Assembly (NCBI GenBank): GCA_018436595.1 | Contig: JAHDLC010000001.1 | Coordinates: 1 to 64,000, forward strand | Direction: 5' to 3' | DNA length: 64,000 nt | Source: Synergistaceae bacterium | GTDB lineage: Bacteria > Synergistota > Synergistia > Synergistales > Aminobacteriaceae | Notes under the pieces: model-generated | What the model saw: the letters and a program-made list of their open reading frames with translations, nothing else | Told to the model about the DNA's origin: nothing | Databases searched by the model: none | In this document: positions 1 to 9,203 of the stretch, one piece after another | How positions within the stretch are numbered: the first letter of the stretch is position 1 | How the letters are laid out: the number at the start of each line of letters is the position of its first letter | Translations under genes and position numbers: made by a program

Positions 1-1
1 C

Positions 2-169
2 CGCCCCGAAGGCTTCACGGTGACCGTGCGGGAAGTCCGGCTGTCGGCCGGCGCCGGGTTCCTCGTCGCCATTACGGGATCGGTGATGACCATGCCGGGG
101 CTGCCGAAAAAGCCGGCTGCCCTTACCATAGACATCGACGAAGAGGGCCGCATCACCGGCCTCTTTTAG
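2..169 (+). CDS. fhs: Formate--tetrahydrofolate ligase, C-terminal fragment
   Basis: Only the last 55 codons lie in the window; the gene enters from the left edge. The translated end contains [17 protein letters not shown] and then MTMPGLPK before finishing in ITGLF, which is the characteristic C-terminus of Fhs. The enzyme makes 10-formyl-tetrahydrofolate from formate, ATP and tetrahydrofolate in the cytoplasm, feeding purine synthesis and one-carbon metabolism; in amino-acid fermenters it can also run in the ATP-forming direction. A strong hairpin terminator follows 15 bases after the stop, so this is the end of its transcription unit. The identity is confident although the fragment is short. 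Confidence 0.85.
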   Translation, partial: RPEGFTVTVREVRLSAGAGFLVAITGSVMTMPGLPKKPAALTIDIDEEGRITGLF

Positions 170-183
170 GGGAGGATGCCATG

Positions 184-212
184 ACCGCCAGGATTTTTCC
201 TGGCGGTTTTTT
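184..212 (+). terminator. Rho-independent terminator after fhs
   Basis: A perfect 10-bp stem (184-193 with 198-207) closes a TTTT loop and runs into a T tract ending at 212. It lies just after the fhs stop codon. The 207 bases from 213 to the next promoter hold no gene that I can support. Confidence 0.9.
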
Positions 213-419
213 CGTTATGTCCCGCGGTGTTTCCGATGGTCTCCCGCAGGCTCCTTTCAATGCTTCGTCCCCGTTTTAAACTCCGCGCTATCCTTTCTCT
301 TCTGCAATCTGCCGAAAAGATTCACCCTTTCCAGGATTTTGCCTTCCGGGTCCGGCTCTCATGAGTTTTTACACTCTTCGGCTTTGCCGTTAAATACCCG
401 GGCGGGAGAACATTCGGTC

Positions 420-447
420 TTGACAAAATAAAATTTACGTTCATAAT
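420..447 (+). promoter_or_regulatory. Sigma70-type promoter of the sugar transporter operon
   Basis: A perfect TTGACA (420-425) is followed after 16 bases by CATAAT (442-447); an overlapping TAATAT gives an 18-base spacer. The surrounding DNA is much more AT-rich than the genome. Transcription would start near 455, about 280 bases before chvE. Confidence 0.65.
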
Positions 448-454
448 ATATTTA

Positions 455-735
455 TTGAATCAATCAATTATGATAAGAGGAAAAGTTGTCCCCCGGAACC
501 TTCCAAATAAGAATGGAAAAAGCTGCAAATTCCTGTTCCAAATACAGTTCTGCCCCCGCGCCTTGCAACCGGTACGGAACAGGGAATCTTCATTTAAGAG
601 GAGATGATGCCGCTCCCGCTGCAGACAACAGGGCTCCCCTGCCGAAAGGGGATGCGGAACGAAGGCGCCTCCCCCGGGGAGGATGAAAAGGGGCAGCGCC
701 CCTTGAAGAAAGCTGAAGAAGGAGTGTGGATCGTC
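455..735 (+). promoter_or_regulatory. Long structured 5' leader of chvE
   Basis: About 280 transcribed bases separate the promoter from the chvE start. They contain at least three local hairpins: CCCCT/AGGGG (636-640 with 647-651), CCTCC/GGAGG (668-672 with 678-682) and a 7-bp stem AAGGGGC/GCCCCTT (688-694 with 698-704). The chvE reading frame is open back to 604, but that stretch has no signal-peptide character, so I treat it as untranslated. I recognise no riboswitch class. Confidence 0.4.
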
Positions 736-1782
736 ATGAAGAAAGTGCTTCTCGCTCTTTTCGCTCTTGTCCTGATCTTCTCCTCCGCCGCACTTGCAGC
801 AGATCTCGTGGGCGTGGCCATGCCCACCCAGTCCCTCCAGCGCTGGAACGAAGACGGCGCGAACATGAAGAAGATCCTCGAGGAAAAGGGATACAAGGTG
901 GATCTTCAGTATGCCGAGAACAACGTGAGCACCCAGATTTCCCAGCTTGAAAACATGATCACCAAGGGATGCAAGGTCCTCATCATCGCCTCCATCGACG
1001 GGACCGTCCTCTCCGACGTCCTGGCCAGCGCCGCAGCGGCCAAGATCCCCGTCATCGCCTACGACCGGCTGATCCGCCAGACTCCCAACGTGGACTACTA
1101 CGCCACCTTCGACAACTTCAAGGTGGGTGTCATCCAGGGAAAATTCATCGAGGAAAAGCTCGGTCTGAAGGAGGGCAAGGGGCCCTTCAACATCGAGTTC
1201 TTCGGCGGTTCCCCCGACGACAACAACGCCTATTTCTTCAACGGCGGTGCCATGAGCGTGCTGCAGCCCTACCTCGACAGCGGCAAGCTGGTGTGCCAGT
1301 CCGGCCAGACGAAGATGGAGCAGATCGCCATTCTGGGATGGAAGTCCGAGGATGCCCAGGCCCGGATGGATAACCTGATCTCCAAGTCCTACACCGACAA
1401 GAAGCTCCACGTAGTGCTTTCCCCCAACGACTCCCTCGCTTACGGTGTCGCCGCTTCCCTTGACAACAACGGCTACATTCCCGGCAAGGACTGGCCTATC
1501 ATCACCGGCCAGGACTGCGACAGGGCCAACGTGAAGAACATGATCGCCGGCAAGCAGTCCATGTCGGTCTTCAAGGACACCCGTGCCCTCGCCGCCAAGG
1601 TGGCGGAGATGGTGGGCGACATCATGCAGGGAAAGGCCCCCGAAGTGAACGACACCAAGACCTACGACAACGGCGTGAAAGTTGTTCCCTCCTACCTGCT
1701 CGAGCCGGTCTTCGCCGACGTGAACAACTACAAGGCCCTGCTTCTCGATTCCGGGTACTACAAGGAAGAAGAACTGAAGTAG
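736..1782 (+). CDS. chvE: ChvE-type multiple-monosaccharide binding protein
   Basis: This is the periplasmic receptor of a sugar ABC transporter, 348 residues long. It opens with a clear signal peptide ([15 protein letters not shown], probable cleavage near residue 21). The mature protein follows Agrobacterium ChvE closely: VGVAMPT near the start, then [32 protein letters not shown] and a C-terminal [11 protein letters not shown]. ChvE-type proteins bind several aldoses such as glucose, galactose, xylose and arabinose. The start at 736 is chosen because the signal peptide begins there and GGAG lies 11 bases upstream; an in-frame extension to 604 is unlikely. It is the first gene of a four-gene unit with mmsA, mmsB and galM. 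Confidence 0.92.
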   Translation: MKKVLLALFALVLIFSSAALAADLVGVAMPTQSLQRWNEDGANMKKILEEKGYKVDLQYAENNVSTQISQLENMITKGCKVLIIASIDGTVLSDVLASAAAAKIPVIAYDRLIRQTPNVDYYATFDNFKVGVIQGKFIEEKLGLKEGKGPFNIEFFGGSPDDNNAYFFNGGAMSVLQPYLDSGKLVCQSGQTKMEQIAILGWKSEDAQARMDNLISKSYTDKKLHVVLSPNDSLAYGVAASLDNNGYIPGKDWPIITGQDCDRANVKNMIAGKQSMSVFKDTRALAAKVAEMVGDIMQGKAPEVNDTKTYDNGVKVVPSYLLEPVFADVNNYKALLLDSGYYKEEELK

Positions 1783-1798
1783 CGCTTCCTTTCTGCCG

Positions 1799-1820
1799 GG
1801 GGGCGGAGCGCTCCGCCCCC
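1799..1820 (+). promoter_or_regulatory. Intercistronic GC-rich stem-loop between chvE and mmsA
   Basis: A perfect 22-bp palindrome centred on GAGCGCTC lies in the gap between chvE and mmsA. There is no T tract after it. Such structures after a binding-protein gene usually protect the upstream mRNA or partly attenuate the transporter genes, giving more receptor than ATPase. That role is inferred here. Confidence 0.6.
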
Positions 1821-1849
1821 TGAAAACACCGGAGACGGGGGCTGACCTT

Positions 1850-3394
1850 ATGGCGAAAGAACTCCTGCTGATGCGGAATATCACCAAGACCTTCCCCGGC
1901 GTGCGCGCCCTGAAGGATGTCTGTCTCGACGTGGAGGAGGGCGAGATTCACGCCATCGTCGGCGAGAACGGCGCCGGCAAATCGACACTGATGAACATCC
2001 TCTCCGGGGTGTACCCTTCCGGAGAATACGAAGGGGAGATTCTCTTCGACGGCGAACCCTGCGTCTTCCGGTCCATCCGGGACAGCGAGGAAAAGGGGAT
2101 CGTTATCATCCACCAGGAACTCGCCCTGGTGCCCTACCTTTCCATTGCGGAAAACGTCTTTCTCGGCAACGAGCGGGCCCGACGTGGCGTGGTGGACTGG
2201 GACGAGACCTACACACGCACCGCCGGGCTTCTTGAAAAGGTTCACCTGAACGAAAAGCCGTCGGTCCTGACGAAGGACCTCGGGGTGGGCAAGCAGCAGC
2301 TCGTGGAAATAGCCAAGGCACTCTCCAAGCACGTCCGGCTGCTCATCCTGGACGAACCCACGGCCGCCCTGAACGACGAGGACAGCGGGCGCCTTCTCAC
2401 GCTGCTGCTGGACCTCAAGGCCGAGGGTATCACCTCCATCATCATATCCCACAAGCTGAACGAAGTTGAAAAGATCGCCGACCGGATTACCGTGCTCCGG
2501 GACGGCGCCGTCATAGAGACCCTGGACAACGGGGAGCGGACCATCCGGGAGGACCGGATCATCAAGGGAATGGTGGGCCGGGAGATCGTGGACCGGTTCC
2601 CCAAAAGGGACACCCGCCCGTCGGACGAGATTGCCCTGGCGGTGGAGAACTGGACGGTCCGGGACCCGCTCCGCCCCGACTGCCTGAAGATCAAGAACGT
2701 AAGCTTCACCGTGCGGCGGGGAGAGGTGGTGGGCCTCGTGGGCCTCATGGGCGCCGGGCGGACGGAACTGGCCATGAGCATCTTCGGCCGCTCCTACGGC
2801 ATGGACATCTCGGGACGGATCCTCCTGGGAGGAGAGCCTGCGGAACTGCCCTCGCCGAAGGAGGCCATCGGCCGCGGCCTGGCATATCTCACCGAGGACC
2901 GGAAATCCTCAGGACTGATCCTGATCGACGACATCTGCCGCAACATCTCCCTGGCGAGCCTGTCCAGGCTCTGCGGGCGGAAGGGCGTCATCGACTGCAA
3001 CCGGGAGGTGACGGCGGCTGAGGGACTCCGGAAGCGGCTCGGGATCAAGACGCCCAGCATCTTCCAGAAGACGGGGAACCTGTCCGGAGGAAACCAGCAG
3101 AAGACGGTGCTCGCCCGGTGGATTCTGTCCGATCCCGACGTGCTGCTCCTCGACGAGCCCACCCGGGGCATCGACGTGGGGGCGAAATACGAGATTTACT
3201 GCATCATCAACGAACTGGCCGCGGCGGGCAAGGCCGTGGTGCTCATCTCCTCCGAAATGCCGGAGGTGCTCGGGATGAGCGACCGGATTTACGTGATGAA
3301 CGAGGGACGGATCGTGGGCGAGCTGTCCCGGGAAGAGGCCTCCCAGGAGGCCATCATGAAGTGCATCATGCAGAGCAATCGGGAGGTGGCCTGA
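1850..3394 (+). CDS. mmsA: Multiple-monosaccharide ABC transporter ATPase (MmsA/GguA-like)
   Basis: The protein has 514 residues and two tandem ABC domains, as in XylG, MglA and GguA. The first Walker A is GENGAGKST at residues 38-46, with [12 protein letters not shown] as Walker B. The second domain has the degenerate P-loop [12 protein letters not shown] near residue 295, lacking the lysine, but a good signature LSGGNQQK and [11 protein letters not shown]. This asymmetry is normal for the sugar subfamily. It energises uptake of the sugar delivered by ChvE through MmsB at the inner membrane. The stop overlaps the mmsB start (ATGA at 3392-3396), implying translational coupling. Confidence 0.92.
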   Translation: MAKELLLMRNITKTFPGVRALKDVCLDVEEGEIHAIVGENGAGKSTLMNILSGVYPSGEYEGEILFDGEPCVFRSIRDSEEKGIVIIHQELALVPYLSIAENVFLGNERARRGVVDWDETYTRTAGLLEKVHLNEKPSVLTKDLGVGKQQLVEIAKALSKHVRLLILDEPTAALNDEDSGRLLTLLLDLKAEGITSIIISHKLNEVEKIADRITVLRDGAVIETLDNGERTIREDRIIKGMVGREIVDRFPKRDTRPSDEIALAVENWTVRDPLRPDCLKIKNVSFTVRRGEVVGLVGLMGAGRTELAMSIFGRSYGMDISGRILLGGEPAELPSPKEAIGRGLAYLTEDRKSSGLILIDDICRNISLASLSRLCGRKGVIDCNREVTAAEGLRKRLGIKTPSIFQKTGNLSGGNQQKTVLARWILSDPDVLLLDEPTRGIDVGAKYEIYCIINELAAAGKAVVLISSEMPEVLGMSDRIYVMNEGRIVGELSREEASQEAIMKCIMQSNREVA

Positions 3395-4560
3395 TGGAGA
3401 AGATGAAAGAGATGTTCATGGCGAACATCCGCCAGTACGCCATGATGGTGGCGCTCATCTTCATCGTTATTCTTTTCCAGTACCTGACTGAGGGCGTGCT
3501 GCTCCGGCCCCTGAACATCACCAACATCATCCAGCAGAACAGCTATATTCTCATCCTCGCCATCGGCATGCTCCTGTGCATCCTCACGGGGAACATCGAC
3601 CTCTCGGTGGGCTCCGTGGCGGCCTTTATCGGCGCCGTGGCCGCCACCATGATGGTCACCTGGAAATGGCCTGTGCTGCCCTCGGTGCTTCTGGCCCTGC
3701 TCCTCGGTGTGGCTATAGGGTGCTGGCAGGGGTACTGGATCGCCTACTTCCGCATCCCTGCCTTCATCGTCACCCTGGCCGGAATGCTCTGTTTCCGTGG
3801 GCTGACGCTGGTCATGCTGAGGGGACAGACCATCGCGCCCATGCCCCAGTCGTTCCAGAAGTCCATTTCCACCTTCATCCCCGATGTTCTGGGGGGAGCG
3901 GACCTGAACTACACGGCTCTCGCGGTGGTGGCGGCTGCCATCCTCGCCTTCGCCTTTGCCGACCTGAGGAGCAGGCGGAAAAAAATCGCCTGCGGCTTCG
4001 ACGTGCTTTCTTTCCCCTTGTGGACGCTGAAGATTCTCACCATGGGAGCGGTTCTCATGGCGTTTTCCTGGCAGCTCGCCCGTCACCGGGGTCTTCCGGT
4101 GGTGCTGGTGCTCCTGGGCTCCCTGGTGCTGATCTATTCCTTCATCACGGGAAAAACGGTCTTCGGACGGCACGTCTATGCCTTCGGCGGGAACGAAAAG
4201 GCGGCGAAGCTCTCCGGCATCGACACGAACAGGGTGTTTTTCCTCGTCTATGCCAACATGGGACTCCTGGCGGCGGTGGCGGGACTGGTCTTCATGGGCA
4301 GGCTGAACGCGGCGTCGCCCATGGCGGGCACCAACTTCGAGCTTGACGCCATCGGCGCGTGCTACATCGGCGGCGCCTCGGCGTCGGGGGGCATCGGGAC
4401 CGTGGCGGGGGCCATCATCGGCGGGCTCATCATGGGCATCCTGAACAACGGCATGTCCATCGTGGGCGTCTCCATCGACTGGCAGCAGGTGGTCAAGGGG
4501 CTGGTGCTTCTCGGGGCGGTGGCCTTCGATGTCTATACGAAGCGACGTACTGCACGGTAG
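3394..4560 (+). CDS. mmsB: Multiple-monosaccharide ABC transporter permease (MmsB/GguB-like)
   Basis: This is a very hydrophobic 388-residue inner-membrane permease of the BPD_transp_2 family (XylH, RbsC). It has roughly ten to twelve membrane segments. Family landmarks are LCILTGNIDLSVGS in the first third, FIVTLAGMLCFRGL, and GGASASGGIGTVAGAIIGGLIMG near the end. The start is the ATG overlapping the mmsA stop; longer in-frame extensions run antisense-like through mmsA and are rejected. The 3' end overlaps galM by 32 bases, so all four genes are probably one transcript. Confidence 0.92.
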   Translation: MEKMKEMFMANIRQYAMMVALIFIVILFQYLTEGVLLRPLNITNIIQQNSYILILAIGMLLCILTGNIDLSVGSVAAFIGAVAATMMVTWKWPVLPSVLLALLLGVAIGCWQGYWIAYFRIPAFIVTLAGMLCFRGLTLVMLRGQTIAPMPQSFQKSISTFIPDVLGGADLNYTALAVVAAAILAFAFADLRSRRKKIACGFDVLSFPLWTLKILTMGAVLMAFSWQLARHRGLPVVLVLLGSLVLIYSFITGKTVFGRHVYAFGGNEKAAKLSGIDTNRVFFLVYANMGLLAAVAGLVFMGRLNAASPMAGTNFELDAIGACYIGGASASGGIGTVAGAIIGGLIMGILNNGMSIVGVSIDWQQVVKGLVLLGAVAFDVYTKRRTAR

Positions 4561-5590
4561 CGCGGCCTGCGTGGCTTCCGGCTTTTTTGGAACCACGGAG
4601 GGTGGAGAGCGGGTGTTCCTCCACACACTGGCCAACGGCGGCGTTACGGTGCGGTGCCTTGATTTCGGCGGGGCGGTCCATTCCATCGAGGTCCCGGACA
4701 AGTCCGGCCGGGCTGAAAATGTCGTCCTGGGATTTGACGGCCTGAAGGAATACGAGCGTGACCGTTCCTGGTGCGGTGTCCTCTGCGGCCCCGTGGCGGG
4801 ACGCATCGCCGGGGCCTCCGTCCACCTTGGCGAAAGAGTGCTGTCCCTGGAAGCCAACGAGGGAACCACGTGCCTCCACAGCGGTTCAACGGGCTTTTCC
4901 AAAAGCGTCTGGAAGGGGATGACCTTCTGCGACGGCCATGTCGCGGGCGTTCGCTTCTCCCTGACCACCCTCCCCGGGGAGTGGGGGTTTCCCGGGGTGC
5001 TTTCGGCGAAGGCGGTCTACACCCTGGACGGCGGAGGAAGGCTCTCCCTGGAGTGGGAGGCGTGGTCATCGGAGGACACGCTTTTCGCCCCTACCTTCCA
5101 CGGCTATTTCAACCTCGGCGGTCCCGATTCCGTTTCGGTGGAGGATCACCGTCTGCTCCTCCGGGCCGGGAGGTACATGCCCCTGGACGGGCAGTCCCTT
5201 CCCCGGCTCCCCGAGCCGGTGGGAGGAACGCCCTTCGATTTCCGCTCCTCCAGGCCGCCCCTTCCCGTCGACCTCTTCGACCATCCCTTCCTTCCCGACG
5301 AAGGGCGGGGGATTGATATTCCCTGCGCCGTCCTCGACCACCCGGCGAGCGGGCGGCGGATGGAGCTTTTCACCGACCAGCCCGCCGTGGTGTTCTACGG
5401 GGGGAGATCCCTTTTCCCGGACCAGGTCTTTTCAGGGGGGCGGCAGGGCAGGCCCGGACTGGCCCTCGCCCTGGAACCCCAGTGGTACCCCAACGCCGCC
5501 GCCCTTCCAGGGTTTCCTCTTCCTGTGCTGCGACAGGGAGAGCGGTTCACGGCACGGTCGGAGTGGCATTTTTCCCTTCTTCCCGGATAG
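4529..5590 (+). CDS. galM: Aldose 1-epimerase (galactose mutarotase)
   Basis: A 353-residue cytoplasmic mutarotase that interconverts alpha and beta anomers of aldoses after uptake. Conserved elements are CGPVAGRIAGA, LHSG-STGFSKSVW, HGYFNLGG with the probable catalytic histidine at residue 191, and LEPQWYPNA with the catalytic-base glutamate at residue 316. The start overlaps the last 32 bases of mmsB, and the position at the end of a monosaccharide import operon fits the function. It ends 7 bases before the convergent ilvB stop. Substrate preference (galactose or another aldose) cannot be read from sequence. Confidence 0.88.
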   Translation: MSIRSDVLHGSAACVASGFFGTTEGGERVFLHTLANGGVTVRCLDFGGAVHSIEVPDKSGRAENVVLGFDGLKEYERDRSWCGVLCGPVAGRIAGASVHLGERVLSLEANEGTTCLHSGSTGFSKSVWKGMTFCDGHVAGVRFSLTTLPGEWGFPGVLSAKAVYTLDGGGRLSLEWEAWSSEDTLFAPTFHGYFNLGGPDSVSVEDHRLLLRAGRYMPLDGQSLPRLPEPVGGTPFDFRSSRPPLPVDLFDHPFLPDEGRGIDIPCAVLDHPASGRRMELFTDQPAVVFYGGRSLFPDQVFSGGRQGRPGLALALEPQWYPNAAALPGFPLPVLRQGERFTARSEWHFSLLPG

Positions 5591-5597
5591 TCTTTTC

Positions 5598-7271
5598 CTA
5601 CACCTTCACCCTGTACAGGAAGTCCTTCAGGGCCGCCCCCGCGGGGACCATGGGGAGGATGAGCTCTTCCCTGGGGATGCGGCAGTCAACCAGGGCCGGT
5701 CCGGGCGTTGCGAGCATGTCCGGAAGCAGGCCTTCCAGTTCGACCATGGACGTGCAGGTGTGTCCCGGCACGCCCAGGGCTTCCGCCAGGGCGGCGAACC
5801 GGCAGGGGGAGAGAGGCGTGGTGCCGGAGTACCGTTCGTTCCAGAAGAGTTCCTGCCACTGGCGGACCATGCCGAGGGCCCCGTTGTTCAGGACGAAGAT
5901 CTTCACGGGGATGCCGTACCGGGCGCAGGTTTCGAGCTCCTGGCAGTTCATCAGGAATCCGCCGTCTCCGGCGAAGCAGAGCACGGGGGTGCGGTTTCTG
6001 GCCAGGGAGGCGCCCATGGCCGCCGGGAGGGCGTACCCCATGGTGCCGAGGCCCCCGGAGGTGAAGAAGGTTCCGGGCTCGTTTGTCCTGTAGAACAGGG
6101 CGGTCCACATCTGGTTCTGGCCTACGTCGGCCACCACGGGCCACTTGTCCTTCGCCTCTGCCCGCACGGACTCCAGGACCGAGGAGGGAACGAAGTCCGC
6201 CGATCCGGGGTCGGAGAGGGGGTATTCTTCCTTCCACCGTTCCACCGTGGCCGCCCACTCGCCCCGGCTGCATTCCCCGAGCTCTTCCGTGACCGTGCCG
6301 AGGATGGCCTTTGCGTCGCCGAGGAGGTGCACCCGGCACGGGACGATCTTGTCGAACTCCGCCTCGTCGATGTCGCCGTGGATGACGGCGGCGTCTTTGG
6401 CGAAGCAGTCGAGCCTGCCGGTGGTGCGGTCGCTGAACCGGGTTCCCACCGCGAAGAGGACGTCCGCCTCTGAAAGGGCGAGGTTGGCCCAGGGGGTGCC
6501 GTGCATGCCCGCCATGCCCAGGGAGAGGGGATGGTCCTCGGGGAAGGCCCCCTTCCCCATGAGAGTGGTGGCCACGGGGATGCCGCATTTCTCCGCCAGG
6601 CGGAGGAGGAAGGCGGAAGCCCCGGAGGAGAGGATGCCGCCCCCTGCGAGGATCACCGGCCGTTCTGCGCCCCGGAGGAGGGCGGCGGCCTCGTCCGCCC
6701 GGGACAGGTCGGTCTGCATCTTCAGGCGGCCGTTGCCGTAAAGGGTATGTTCCGGGTAGATGAACTCGCCCTCGGCCTTCTGGATGTCCACGGGCAGGTC
6801 CACGAGCACGGGGCCGGGGCGGCCCGAGACGGCGATCTCGAAGGCCCCCTTCAGCGCCGAGGGAAGCTCCTCCACGGAGCGGACGAGAAAGCTGTGCTTC
6901 ACCGCCGGCAGGCTGCTCCCGAAGGTGTCAGACTCCTGGAAGGCGTCGGTGCCGATGAGGCGGGTGGCCACCTGTCCGGAGATTGCCACGAGGGGAACGG
7001 AGTCCATGAAGGCGGTCGCCAGTCCGGTGAGGATGTTGGTGAACCCCGGGCCGGAGGTGCAGATGCACACCCCCGGCTTTCCCGAGGCCCGGGCGTACCC
7101 GTCCGCGGCGTGGGCCGCAGCCTGTTCGTGCCGCATGAGGATGTGGGCGAAAGGGGCATCATAGAGGGCGTCGTAGAGGGGTATGACCGACCCTCCCGGT
7201 ATGCCGTACACGCACTTCACTCCCTCGATCGCAAGGGCTTCCACCACCATCCTGGCTCCCGTCTTCTTCAT
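5598..7271 (-). CDS. ilvB: Acetolactate synthase large (catalytic) subunit
   Basis: A 557-residue ThDP-dependent enzyme that condenses two pyruvates, or pyruvate and 2-oxobutyrate, in the first common step of valine, leucine and isoleucine synthesis. The activating glutamate is E49 in MRHEQAAAHAADG. The central FAD-binding region is present, and the ThDP/Mg site is the GDGGFLMNC...NN motif near residues 438-465. It is the last gene of ilvN-ilvC-ilvB, 34 bases after ilvC. In most bacteria the large subunit comes first, so the order is unusual. It lies under the control of the Ile-rich leader at 8923-9030. The identity is confident. Confidence 0.93.
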   Translation of the reverse strand: MKKTGARMVVEALAIEGVKCVYGIPGGSVIPLYDALYDAPFAHILMRHEQAAAHAADGYARASGKPGVCICTSGPGFTNILTGLATAFMDSVPLVAISGQVATRLIGTDAFQESDTFGSSLPAVKHSFLVRSVEELPSALKGAFEIAVSGRPGPVLVDLPVDIQKAEGEFIYPEHTLYGNGRLKMQTDLSRADEAAALLRGAERPVILAGGGILSSGASAFLLRLAEKCGIPVATTLMGKGAFPEDHPLSLGMAGMHGTPWANLALSEADVLFAVGTRFSDRTTGRLDCFAKDAAVIHGDIDEAEFDKIVPCRVHLLGDAKAILGTVTEELGECSRGEWAATVERWKEEYPLSDPGSADFVPSSVLESVRAEAKDKWPVVADVGQNQMWTALFYRTNEPGTFFTSGGLGTMGYALPAAMGASLARNRTPVLCFAGDGGFLMNCQELETCARYGIPVKIFVLNNGALGMVRQWQELFWNERYSGTTPLSPCRFAALAEALGVPGHTCTSMVELEGLLPDMLATPGPALVDCRIPREELILPMVPAGAALKDFLYRVKV

Positions 7272-7305
7272 GGCGTTCTCTCCTCTCTCCGTATCTCTTA
7301 TACAA

Positions 7306-8316
7306 TCAGGCGTCTGGGGCCGATTTGGCGTCCATCCAGGGCATCATGGCCCGAAGCTCTTTGCCCACGGCCTCGATGGGATGGCTCTTCTCCTGCTGCA
7401 TCCACTTTTTCATCCGGGGGCGGCCGCACTGGTTCTCGAGCATCCAGTCCTTGGCGAAGGAGCCGTCCTTCACGTCCGCAAGGAGAGCCTTCATGGTCTC
7501 CCTGACCCTGCCGTCGATGACCTTTTTGCCGGCGGTCAGGTCGCCGTACTTGGCGGTGTCGCTGACGGAGTAGCGCATCCAGCCCATGCCGCCCTCGTAC
7601 ATGAGGTCCACGATGAGCTTCATTTCGTTGAGGCATTCAAAATAGGCGATTTCGGGCTGGTACCCCGCCTCCACGAGGGTGTCGAAACCAGCCTTGATGA
7701 GCTCGGTGATGCCGCCGCAGAGCACGGCCTGTTCGCCGAAAAGGTCGGTCTCCGTCTCCTCGGCGAAGGTGGTGCAGAGAACGCCGGCCCTGCCGCCGCC
7801 GAGGGCGCAGGCGTAGGCCAGCCCCAGTTCCCGGGCGTGCCCGGACGCGTCCTGTTCCACGGCGAGGAGGCAGGGAACGCCCCGCCCTTCCGTGTACATG
7901 CGGCGGACGAGATGGCCGGGCCCCTTGGGGGCCACCATGAAGACATCGTTGTCCTTCGGGGGTTCCACCTGGCTGAAGTGGACGGAGAAGCCGTGAGCGA
8001 AGGCCAGGGCAGCGCCCTTCTTCAGGTTCGGGGCCACCGACGCGCGGTAAACATTGCCCTGGACATGGTCCGGCATGAGGAACATGACCACGTCGGCGTT
8101 TTTCACGGCGTCGCCCACTGAATGGACCGCAAAGCCGTCCCTCTCGGCCGTCGCCCGGGATCTGCTGCCTTCGTGAAGCCCCACCACCACGGAGACCCCG
8201 CTGTCGCGCAGATTCTGGGCATGGGCGTGCCCCTGGCTTCCGTACCCGAGCACGGCCACCGTTTTTCCCTCGAGAACCTTCATGTTCGCATCCCTGTCGT
8301 ACAGTACTGTTGCCAT
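7306..8316 (-). CDS. ilvC: Ketol-acid reductoisomerase
   Basis: A 336-residue class I KARI, the second enzyme of branched-chain synthesis, which isomerises and reduces acetohydroxy acids with NADPH and Mg2+. The nucleotide-binding loop is [17 protein letters not shown] at residues 24-40. Further on come [24 protein letters not shown] and the metal-binding helical domain with [20 protein letters not shown]. The start at 8316 is preferred over an in-frame one at 8370 because AAGGAG lies about 9 bases upstream and the shorter protein matches the family length; the longer form would overlap ilvN. Confidence 0.93.
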   Translation of the reverse strand: MATVLYDRDANMKVLEGKTVAVLGYGSQGHAHAQNLRDSGVSVVVGLHEGSRSRATAERDGFAVHSVGDAVKNADVVMFLMPDHVQGNVYRASVAPNLKKGAALAFAHGFSVHFSQVEPPKDNDVFMVAPKGPGHLVRRMYTEGRGVPCLLAVEQDASGHARELGLAYACALGGGRAGVLCTTFAEETETDLFGEQAVLCGGITELIKAGFDTLVEAGYQPEIAYFECLNEMKLIVDLMYEGGMGWMRYSVSDTAKYGDLTAGKKVIDGRVRETMKALLADVKDGSFAKDWMLENQCGRPRMKKWMQQEKSHPIEAVGKELRAMMPWMDAKSAPDA

Positions 8317-8356
8317 CTTTTCCAGCTCCTTCGCGTAATGAGATTGTGTGCTGTCG

Positions 8357-8830
8357 TCAGTTCGTTCCAAGGGCCAGGGGGCCGCTTTTCACCGATTCCA
8401 CGAGGCCGAGGCCCCGCACGTTTTCAAGGCAGTCGTCCAGCAGGACGCCGGGGCCCATCATCTCGAAGATGAGGGATGAGCCGCGGTCCTCCGACACCGA
8501 ATGAGGGTAGCCCTTCATGACCTCGAAAAGGGCCTCCCGCTCCTCCGGCGACGGAGCAAACTTCAGGAGCATCATGCACCGCTCCACGCACCCGCCGGCG
8601 CTCAGATCCTCCACCGTCACGGTCTCCACCATCTTCCGGATCTGGCGCACGGCCTGGCCCGCCTGCCGTTCATCCCCGCCGATCACCAGGGTGTACCGGG
8701 CCATTCCCGGGCGCTGGGTCGCCCCGGCGGTCACGCCCCGGACCTGGAATCCCCGGCGCTCCATGAGCCCCGAAATGCGGGAAAATACCCCCCGTCCTTC
8801 CTCCGTCACCACGCCTATGGTCCGTTCCAT
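8357..8830 (-). CDS. ilvN: Acetolactate synthase small (regulatory) subunit
   Basis: A 157-residue regulatory subunit with an N-terminal ACT domain ([19 protein letters not shown], then an RGVTAG stretch) and the usual C-terminal half. It binds valine or related effectors and stimulates IlvB. It is the first structural gene of the operon and follows directly after the leader terminator at 8866-8902. Having ilvN in front of ilvC, with ilvB last, is a departure from the common ilvB-ilvN-ilvC order. Confidence 0.9.
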   Translation of the reverse strand: MERTIGVVTEEGRGVFSRISGLMERRGFQVRGVTAGATQRPGMARYTLVIGGDERQAGQAVRQIRKMVETVTVEDLSAGGCVERCMMLLKFAPSPEEREALFEVMKGYPHSVSEDRGSSLIFEMMGPGVLLDDCLENVRGLGLVESVKSGPLALGTN

Positions 8831-8865
8831 GCGCCTCTCTCCTCCTTCTCGAAAACTGCCGGGAT

Positions 8866-8902
8866 AAAAAAAGGGACCCCCGCTCGTATGTGCGGGGGTC
8901 CC
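8866..8902 (-). terminator. Attenuator terminator of the ilvN-ilvC-ilvB operon
   Basis: A perfect 11-bp GC-rich stem (8873-8883 with 8892-8902) with an 8-base loop is followed on the minus strand by seven T residues (8872-8866). It lies between the leader-peptide stop (8923) and the ilvN start (8830), where an attenuation terminator belongs. Confidence 0.88.
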
Positions 8903-8922
8903 TCGGAAGTGCCTTCGTCCGG

Positions 8923-9030
8923 CTACACGACGAGAAGCGCTCCGGGAGGGGCCCCGCAGCGAATAATAATGACGGCGATAATTATGGAAACGGCACTGGA
9001 AGCGTAAACGGTACTGATCATTTTCTTCAC
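8923..9030 (-). CDS. ilv operon leader peptide (Ile-rich)
   Basis: A 35-codon peptide starts with GTG at 9030, six to eight bases after the strong ribosome-binding site GGAGGG. Its centre reads SIIIAVIIIR: six isoleucine codons, one alanine and one valine in eight (8962-8985), and it ends ALLVV. The stop is 20 bases before the terminator stem. Just after the Ile run, 8948-8957 (RNA GCGGGG...TCCC) can pair with the 5' arm of that stem, giving a plausible antiterminator. A ribosome stalled for charged Ile-tRNA would favour it. An ATG at 9021 is an alternative start but is too far from the ribosome-binding site. Confidence 0.85.
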   Translation of the reverse strand: MKKMISTVYASSAVSIIIAVIIIRCGAPPGALLVV

Positions 9031-9121
9031 CGGAACTCCCTCCTTCGCTTCTGCGTTGTGTGATACCATGTTTCCCGGCGCTGTGCTTAAATTACTGGGC
9101 GGATGCCGGAAATTGTGGGTA

Positions 9122-9150
9122 ATCCTACAGGGGTTTTTCCGGACTGTCAA
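9122..9150 (-). promoter_or_regulatory. Promoter of the ilv leader and operon
   Basis: On the minus strand a perfect TTGACA (9150-9145) is followed after 17 bases by TAGGAT (9127-9122), giving a start near 9115 and an 85-base untranslated region before the leader peptide. The box lies in the divergent gap shared with pheA. Confidence 0.7.
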
Positions 9151-9203
9151 GAGACTCAAAAATAAAAGAAAATTCGAAAAATACAAGGGCTGGAGGGAGT
9201 TTC

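Noticed and set aside
460-1887. A 475-codon minus-strand frame over chvE
   Set aside because: Antisense to a clear ChvE gene; repetitive Val/Gly/His composition with no recognisable domain.
3289-4968. A 559-codon minus-strand frame over mmsB and galM
   Set aside because: Covers two identified genes on the other strand and has shadow-like His/Arg/Gln composition.
8866-9115. T-box riboswitch in the ilv or aro leader
   Set aside because: No T-box specifier-loop layout or conserved antiterminator bulge is seen, while a translated leader peptide with codon runs explains the region better.
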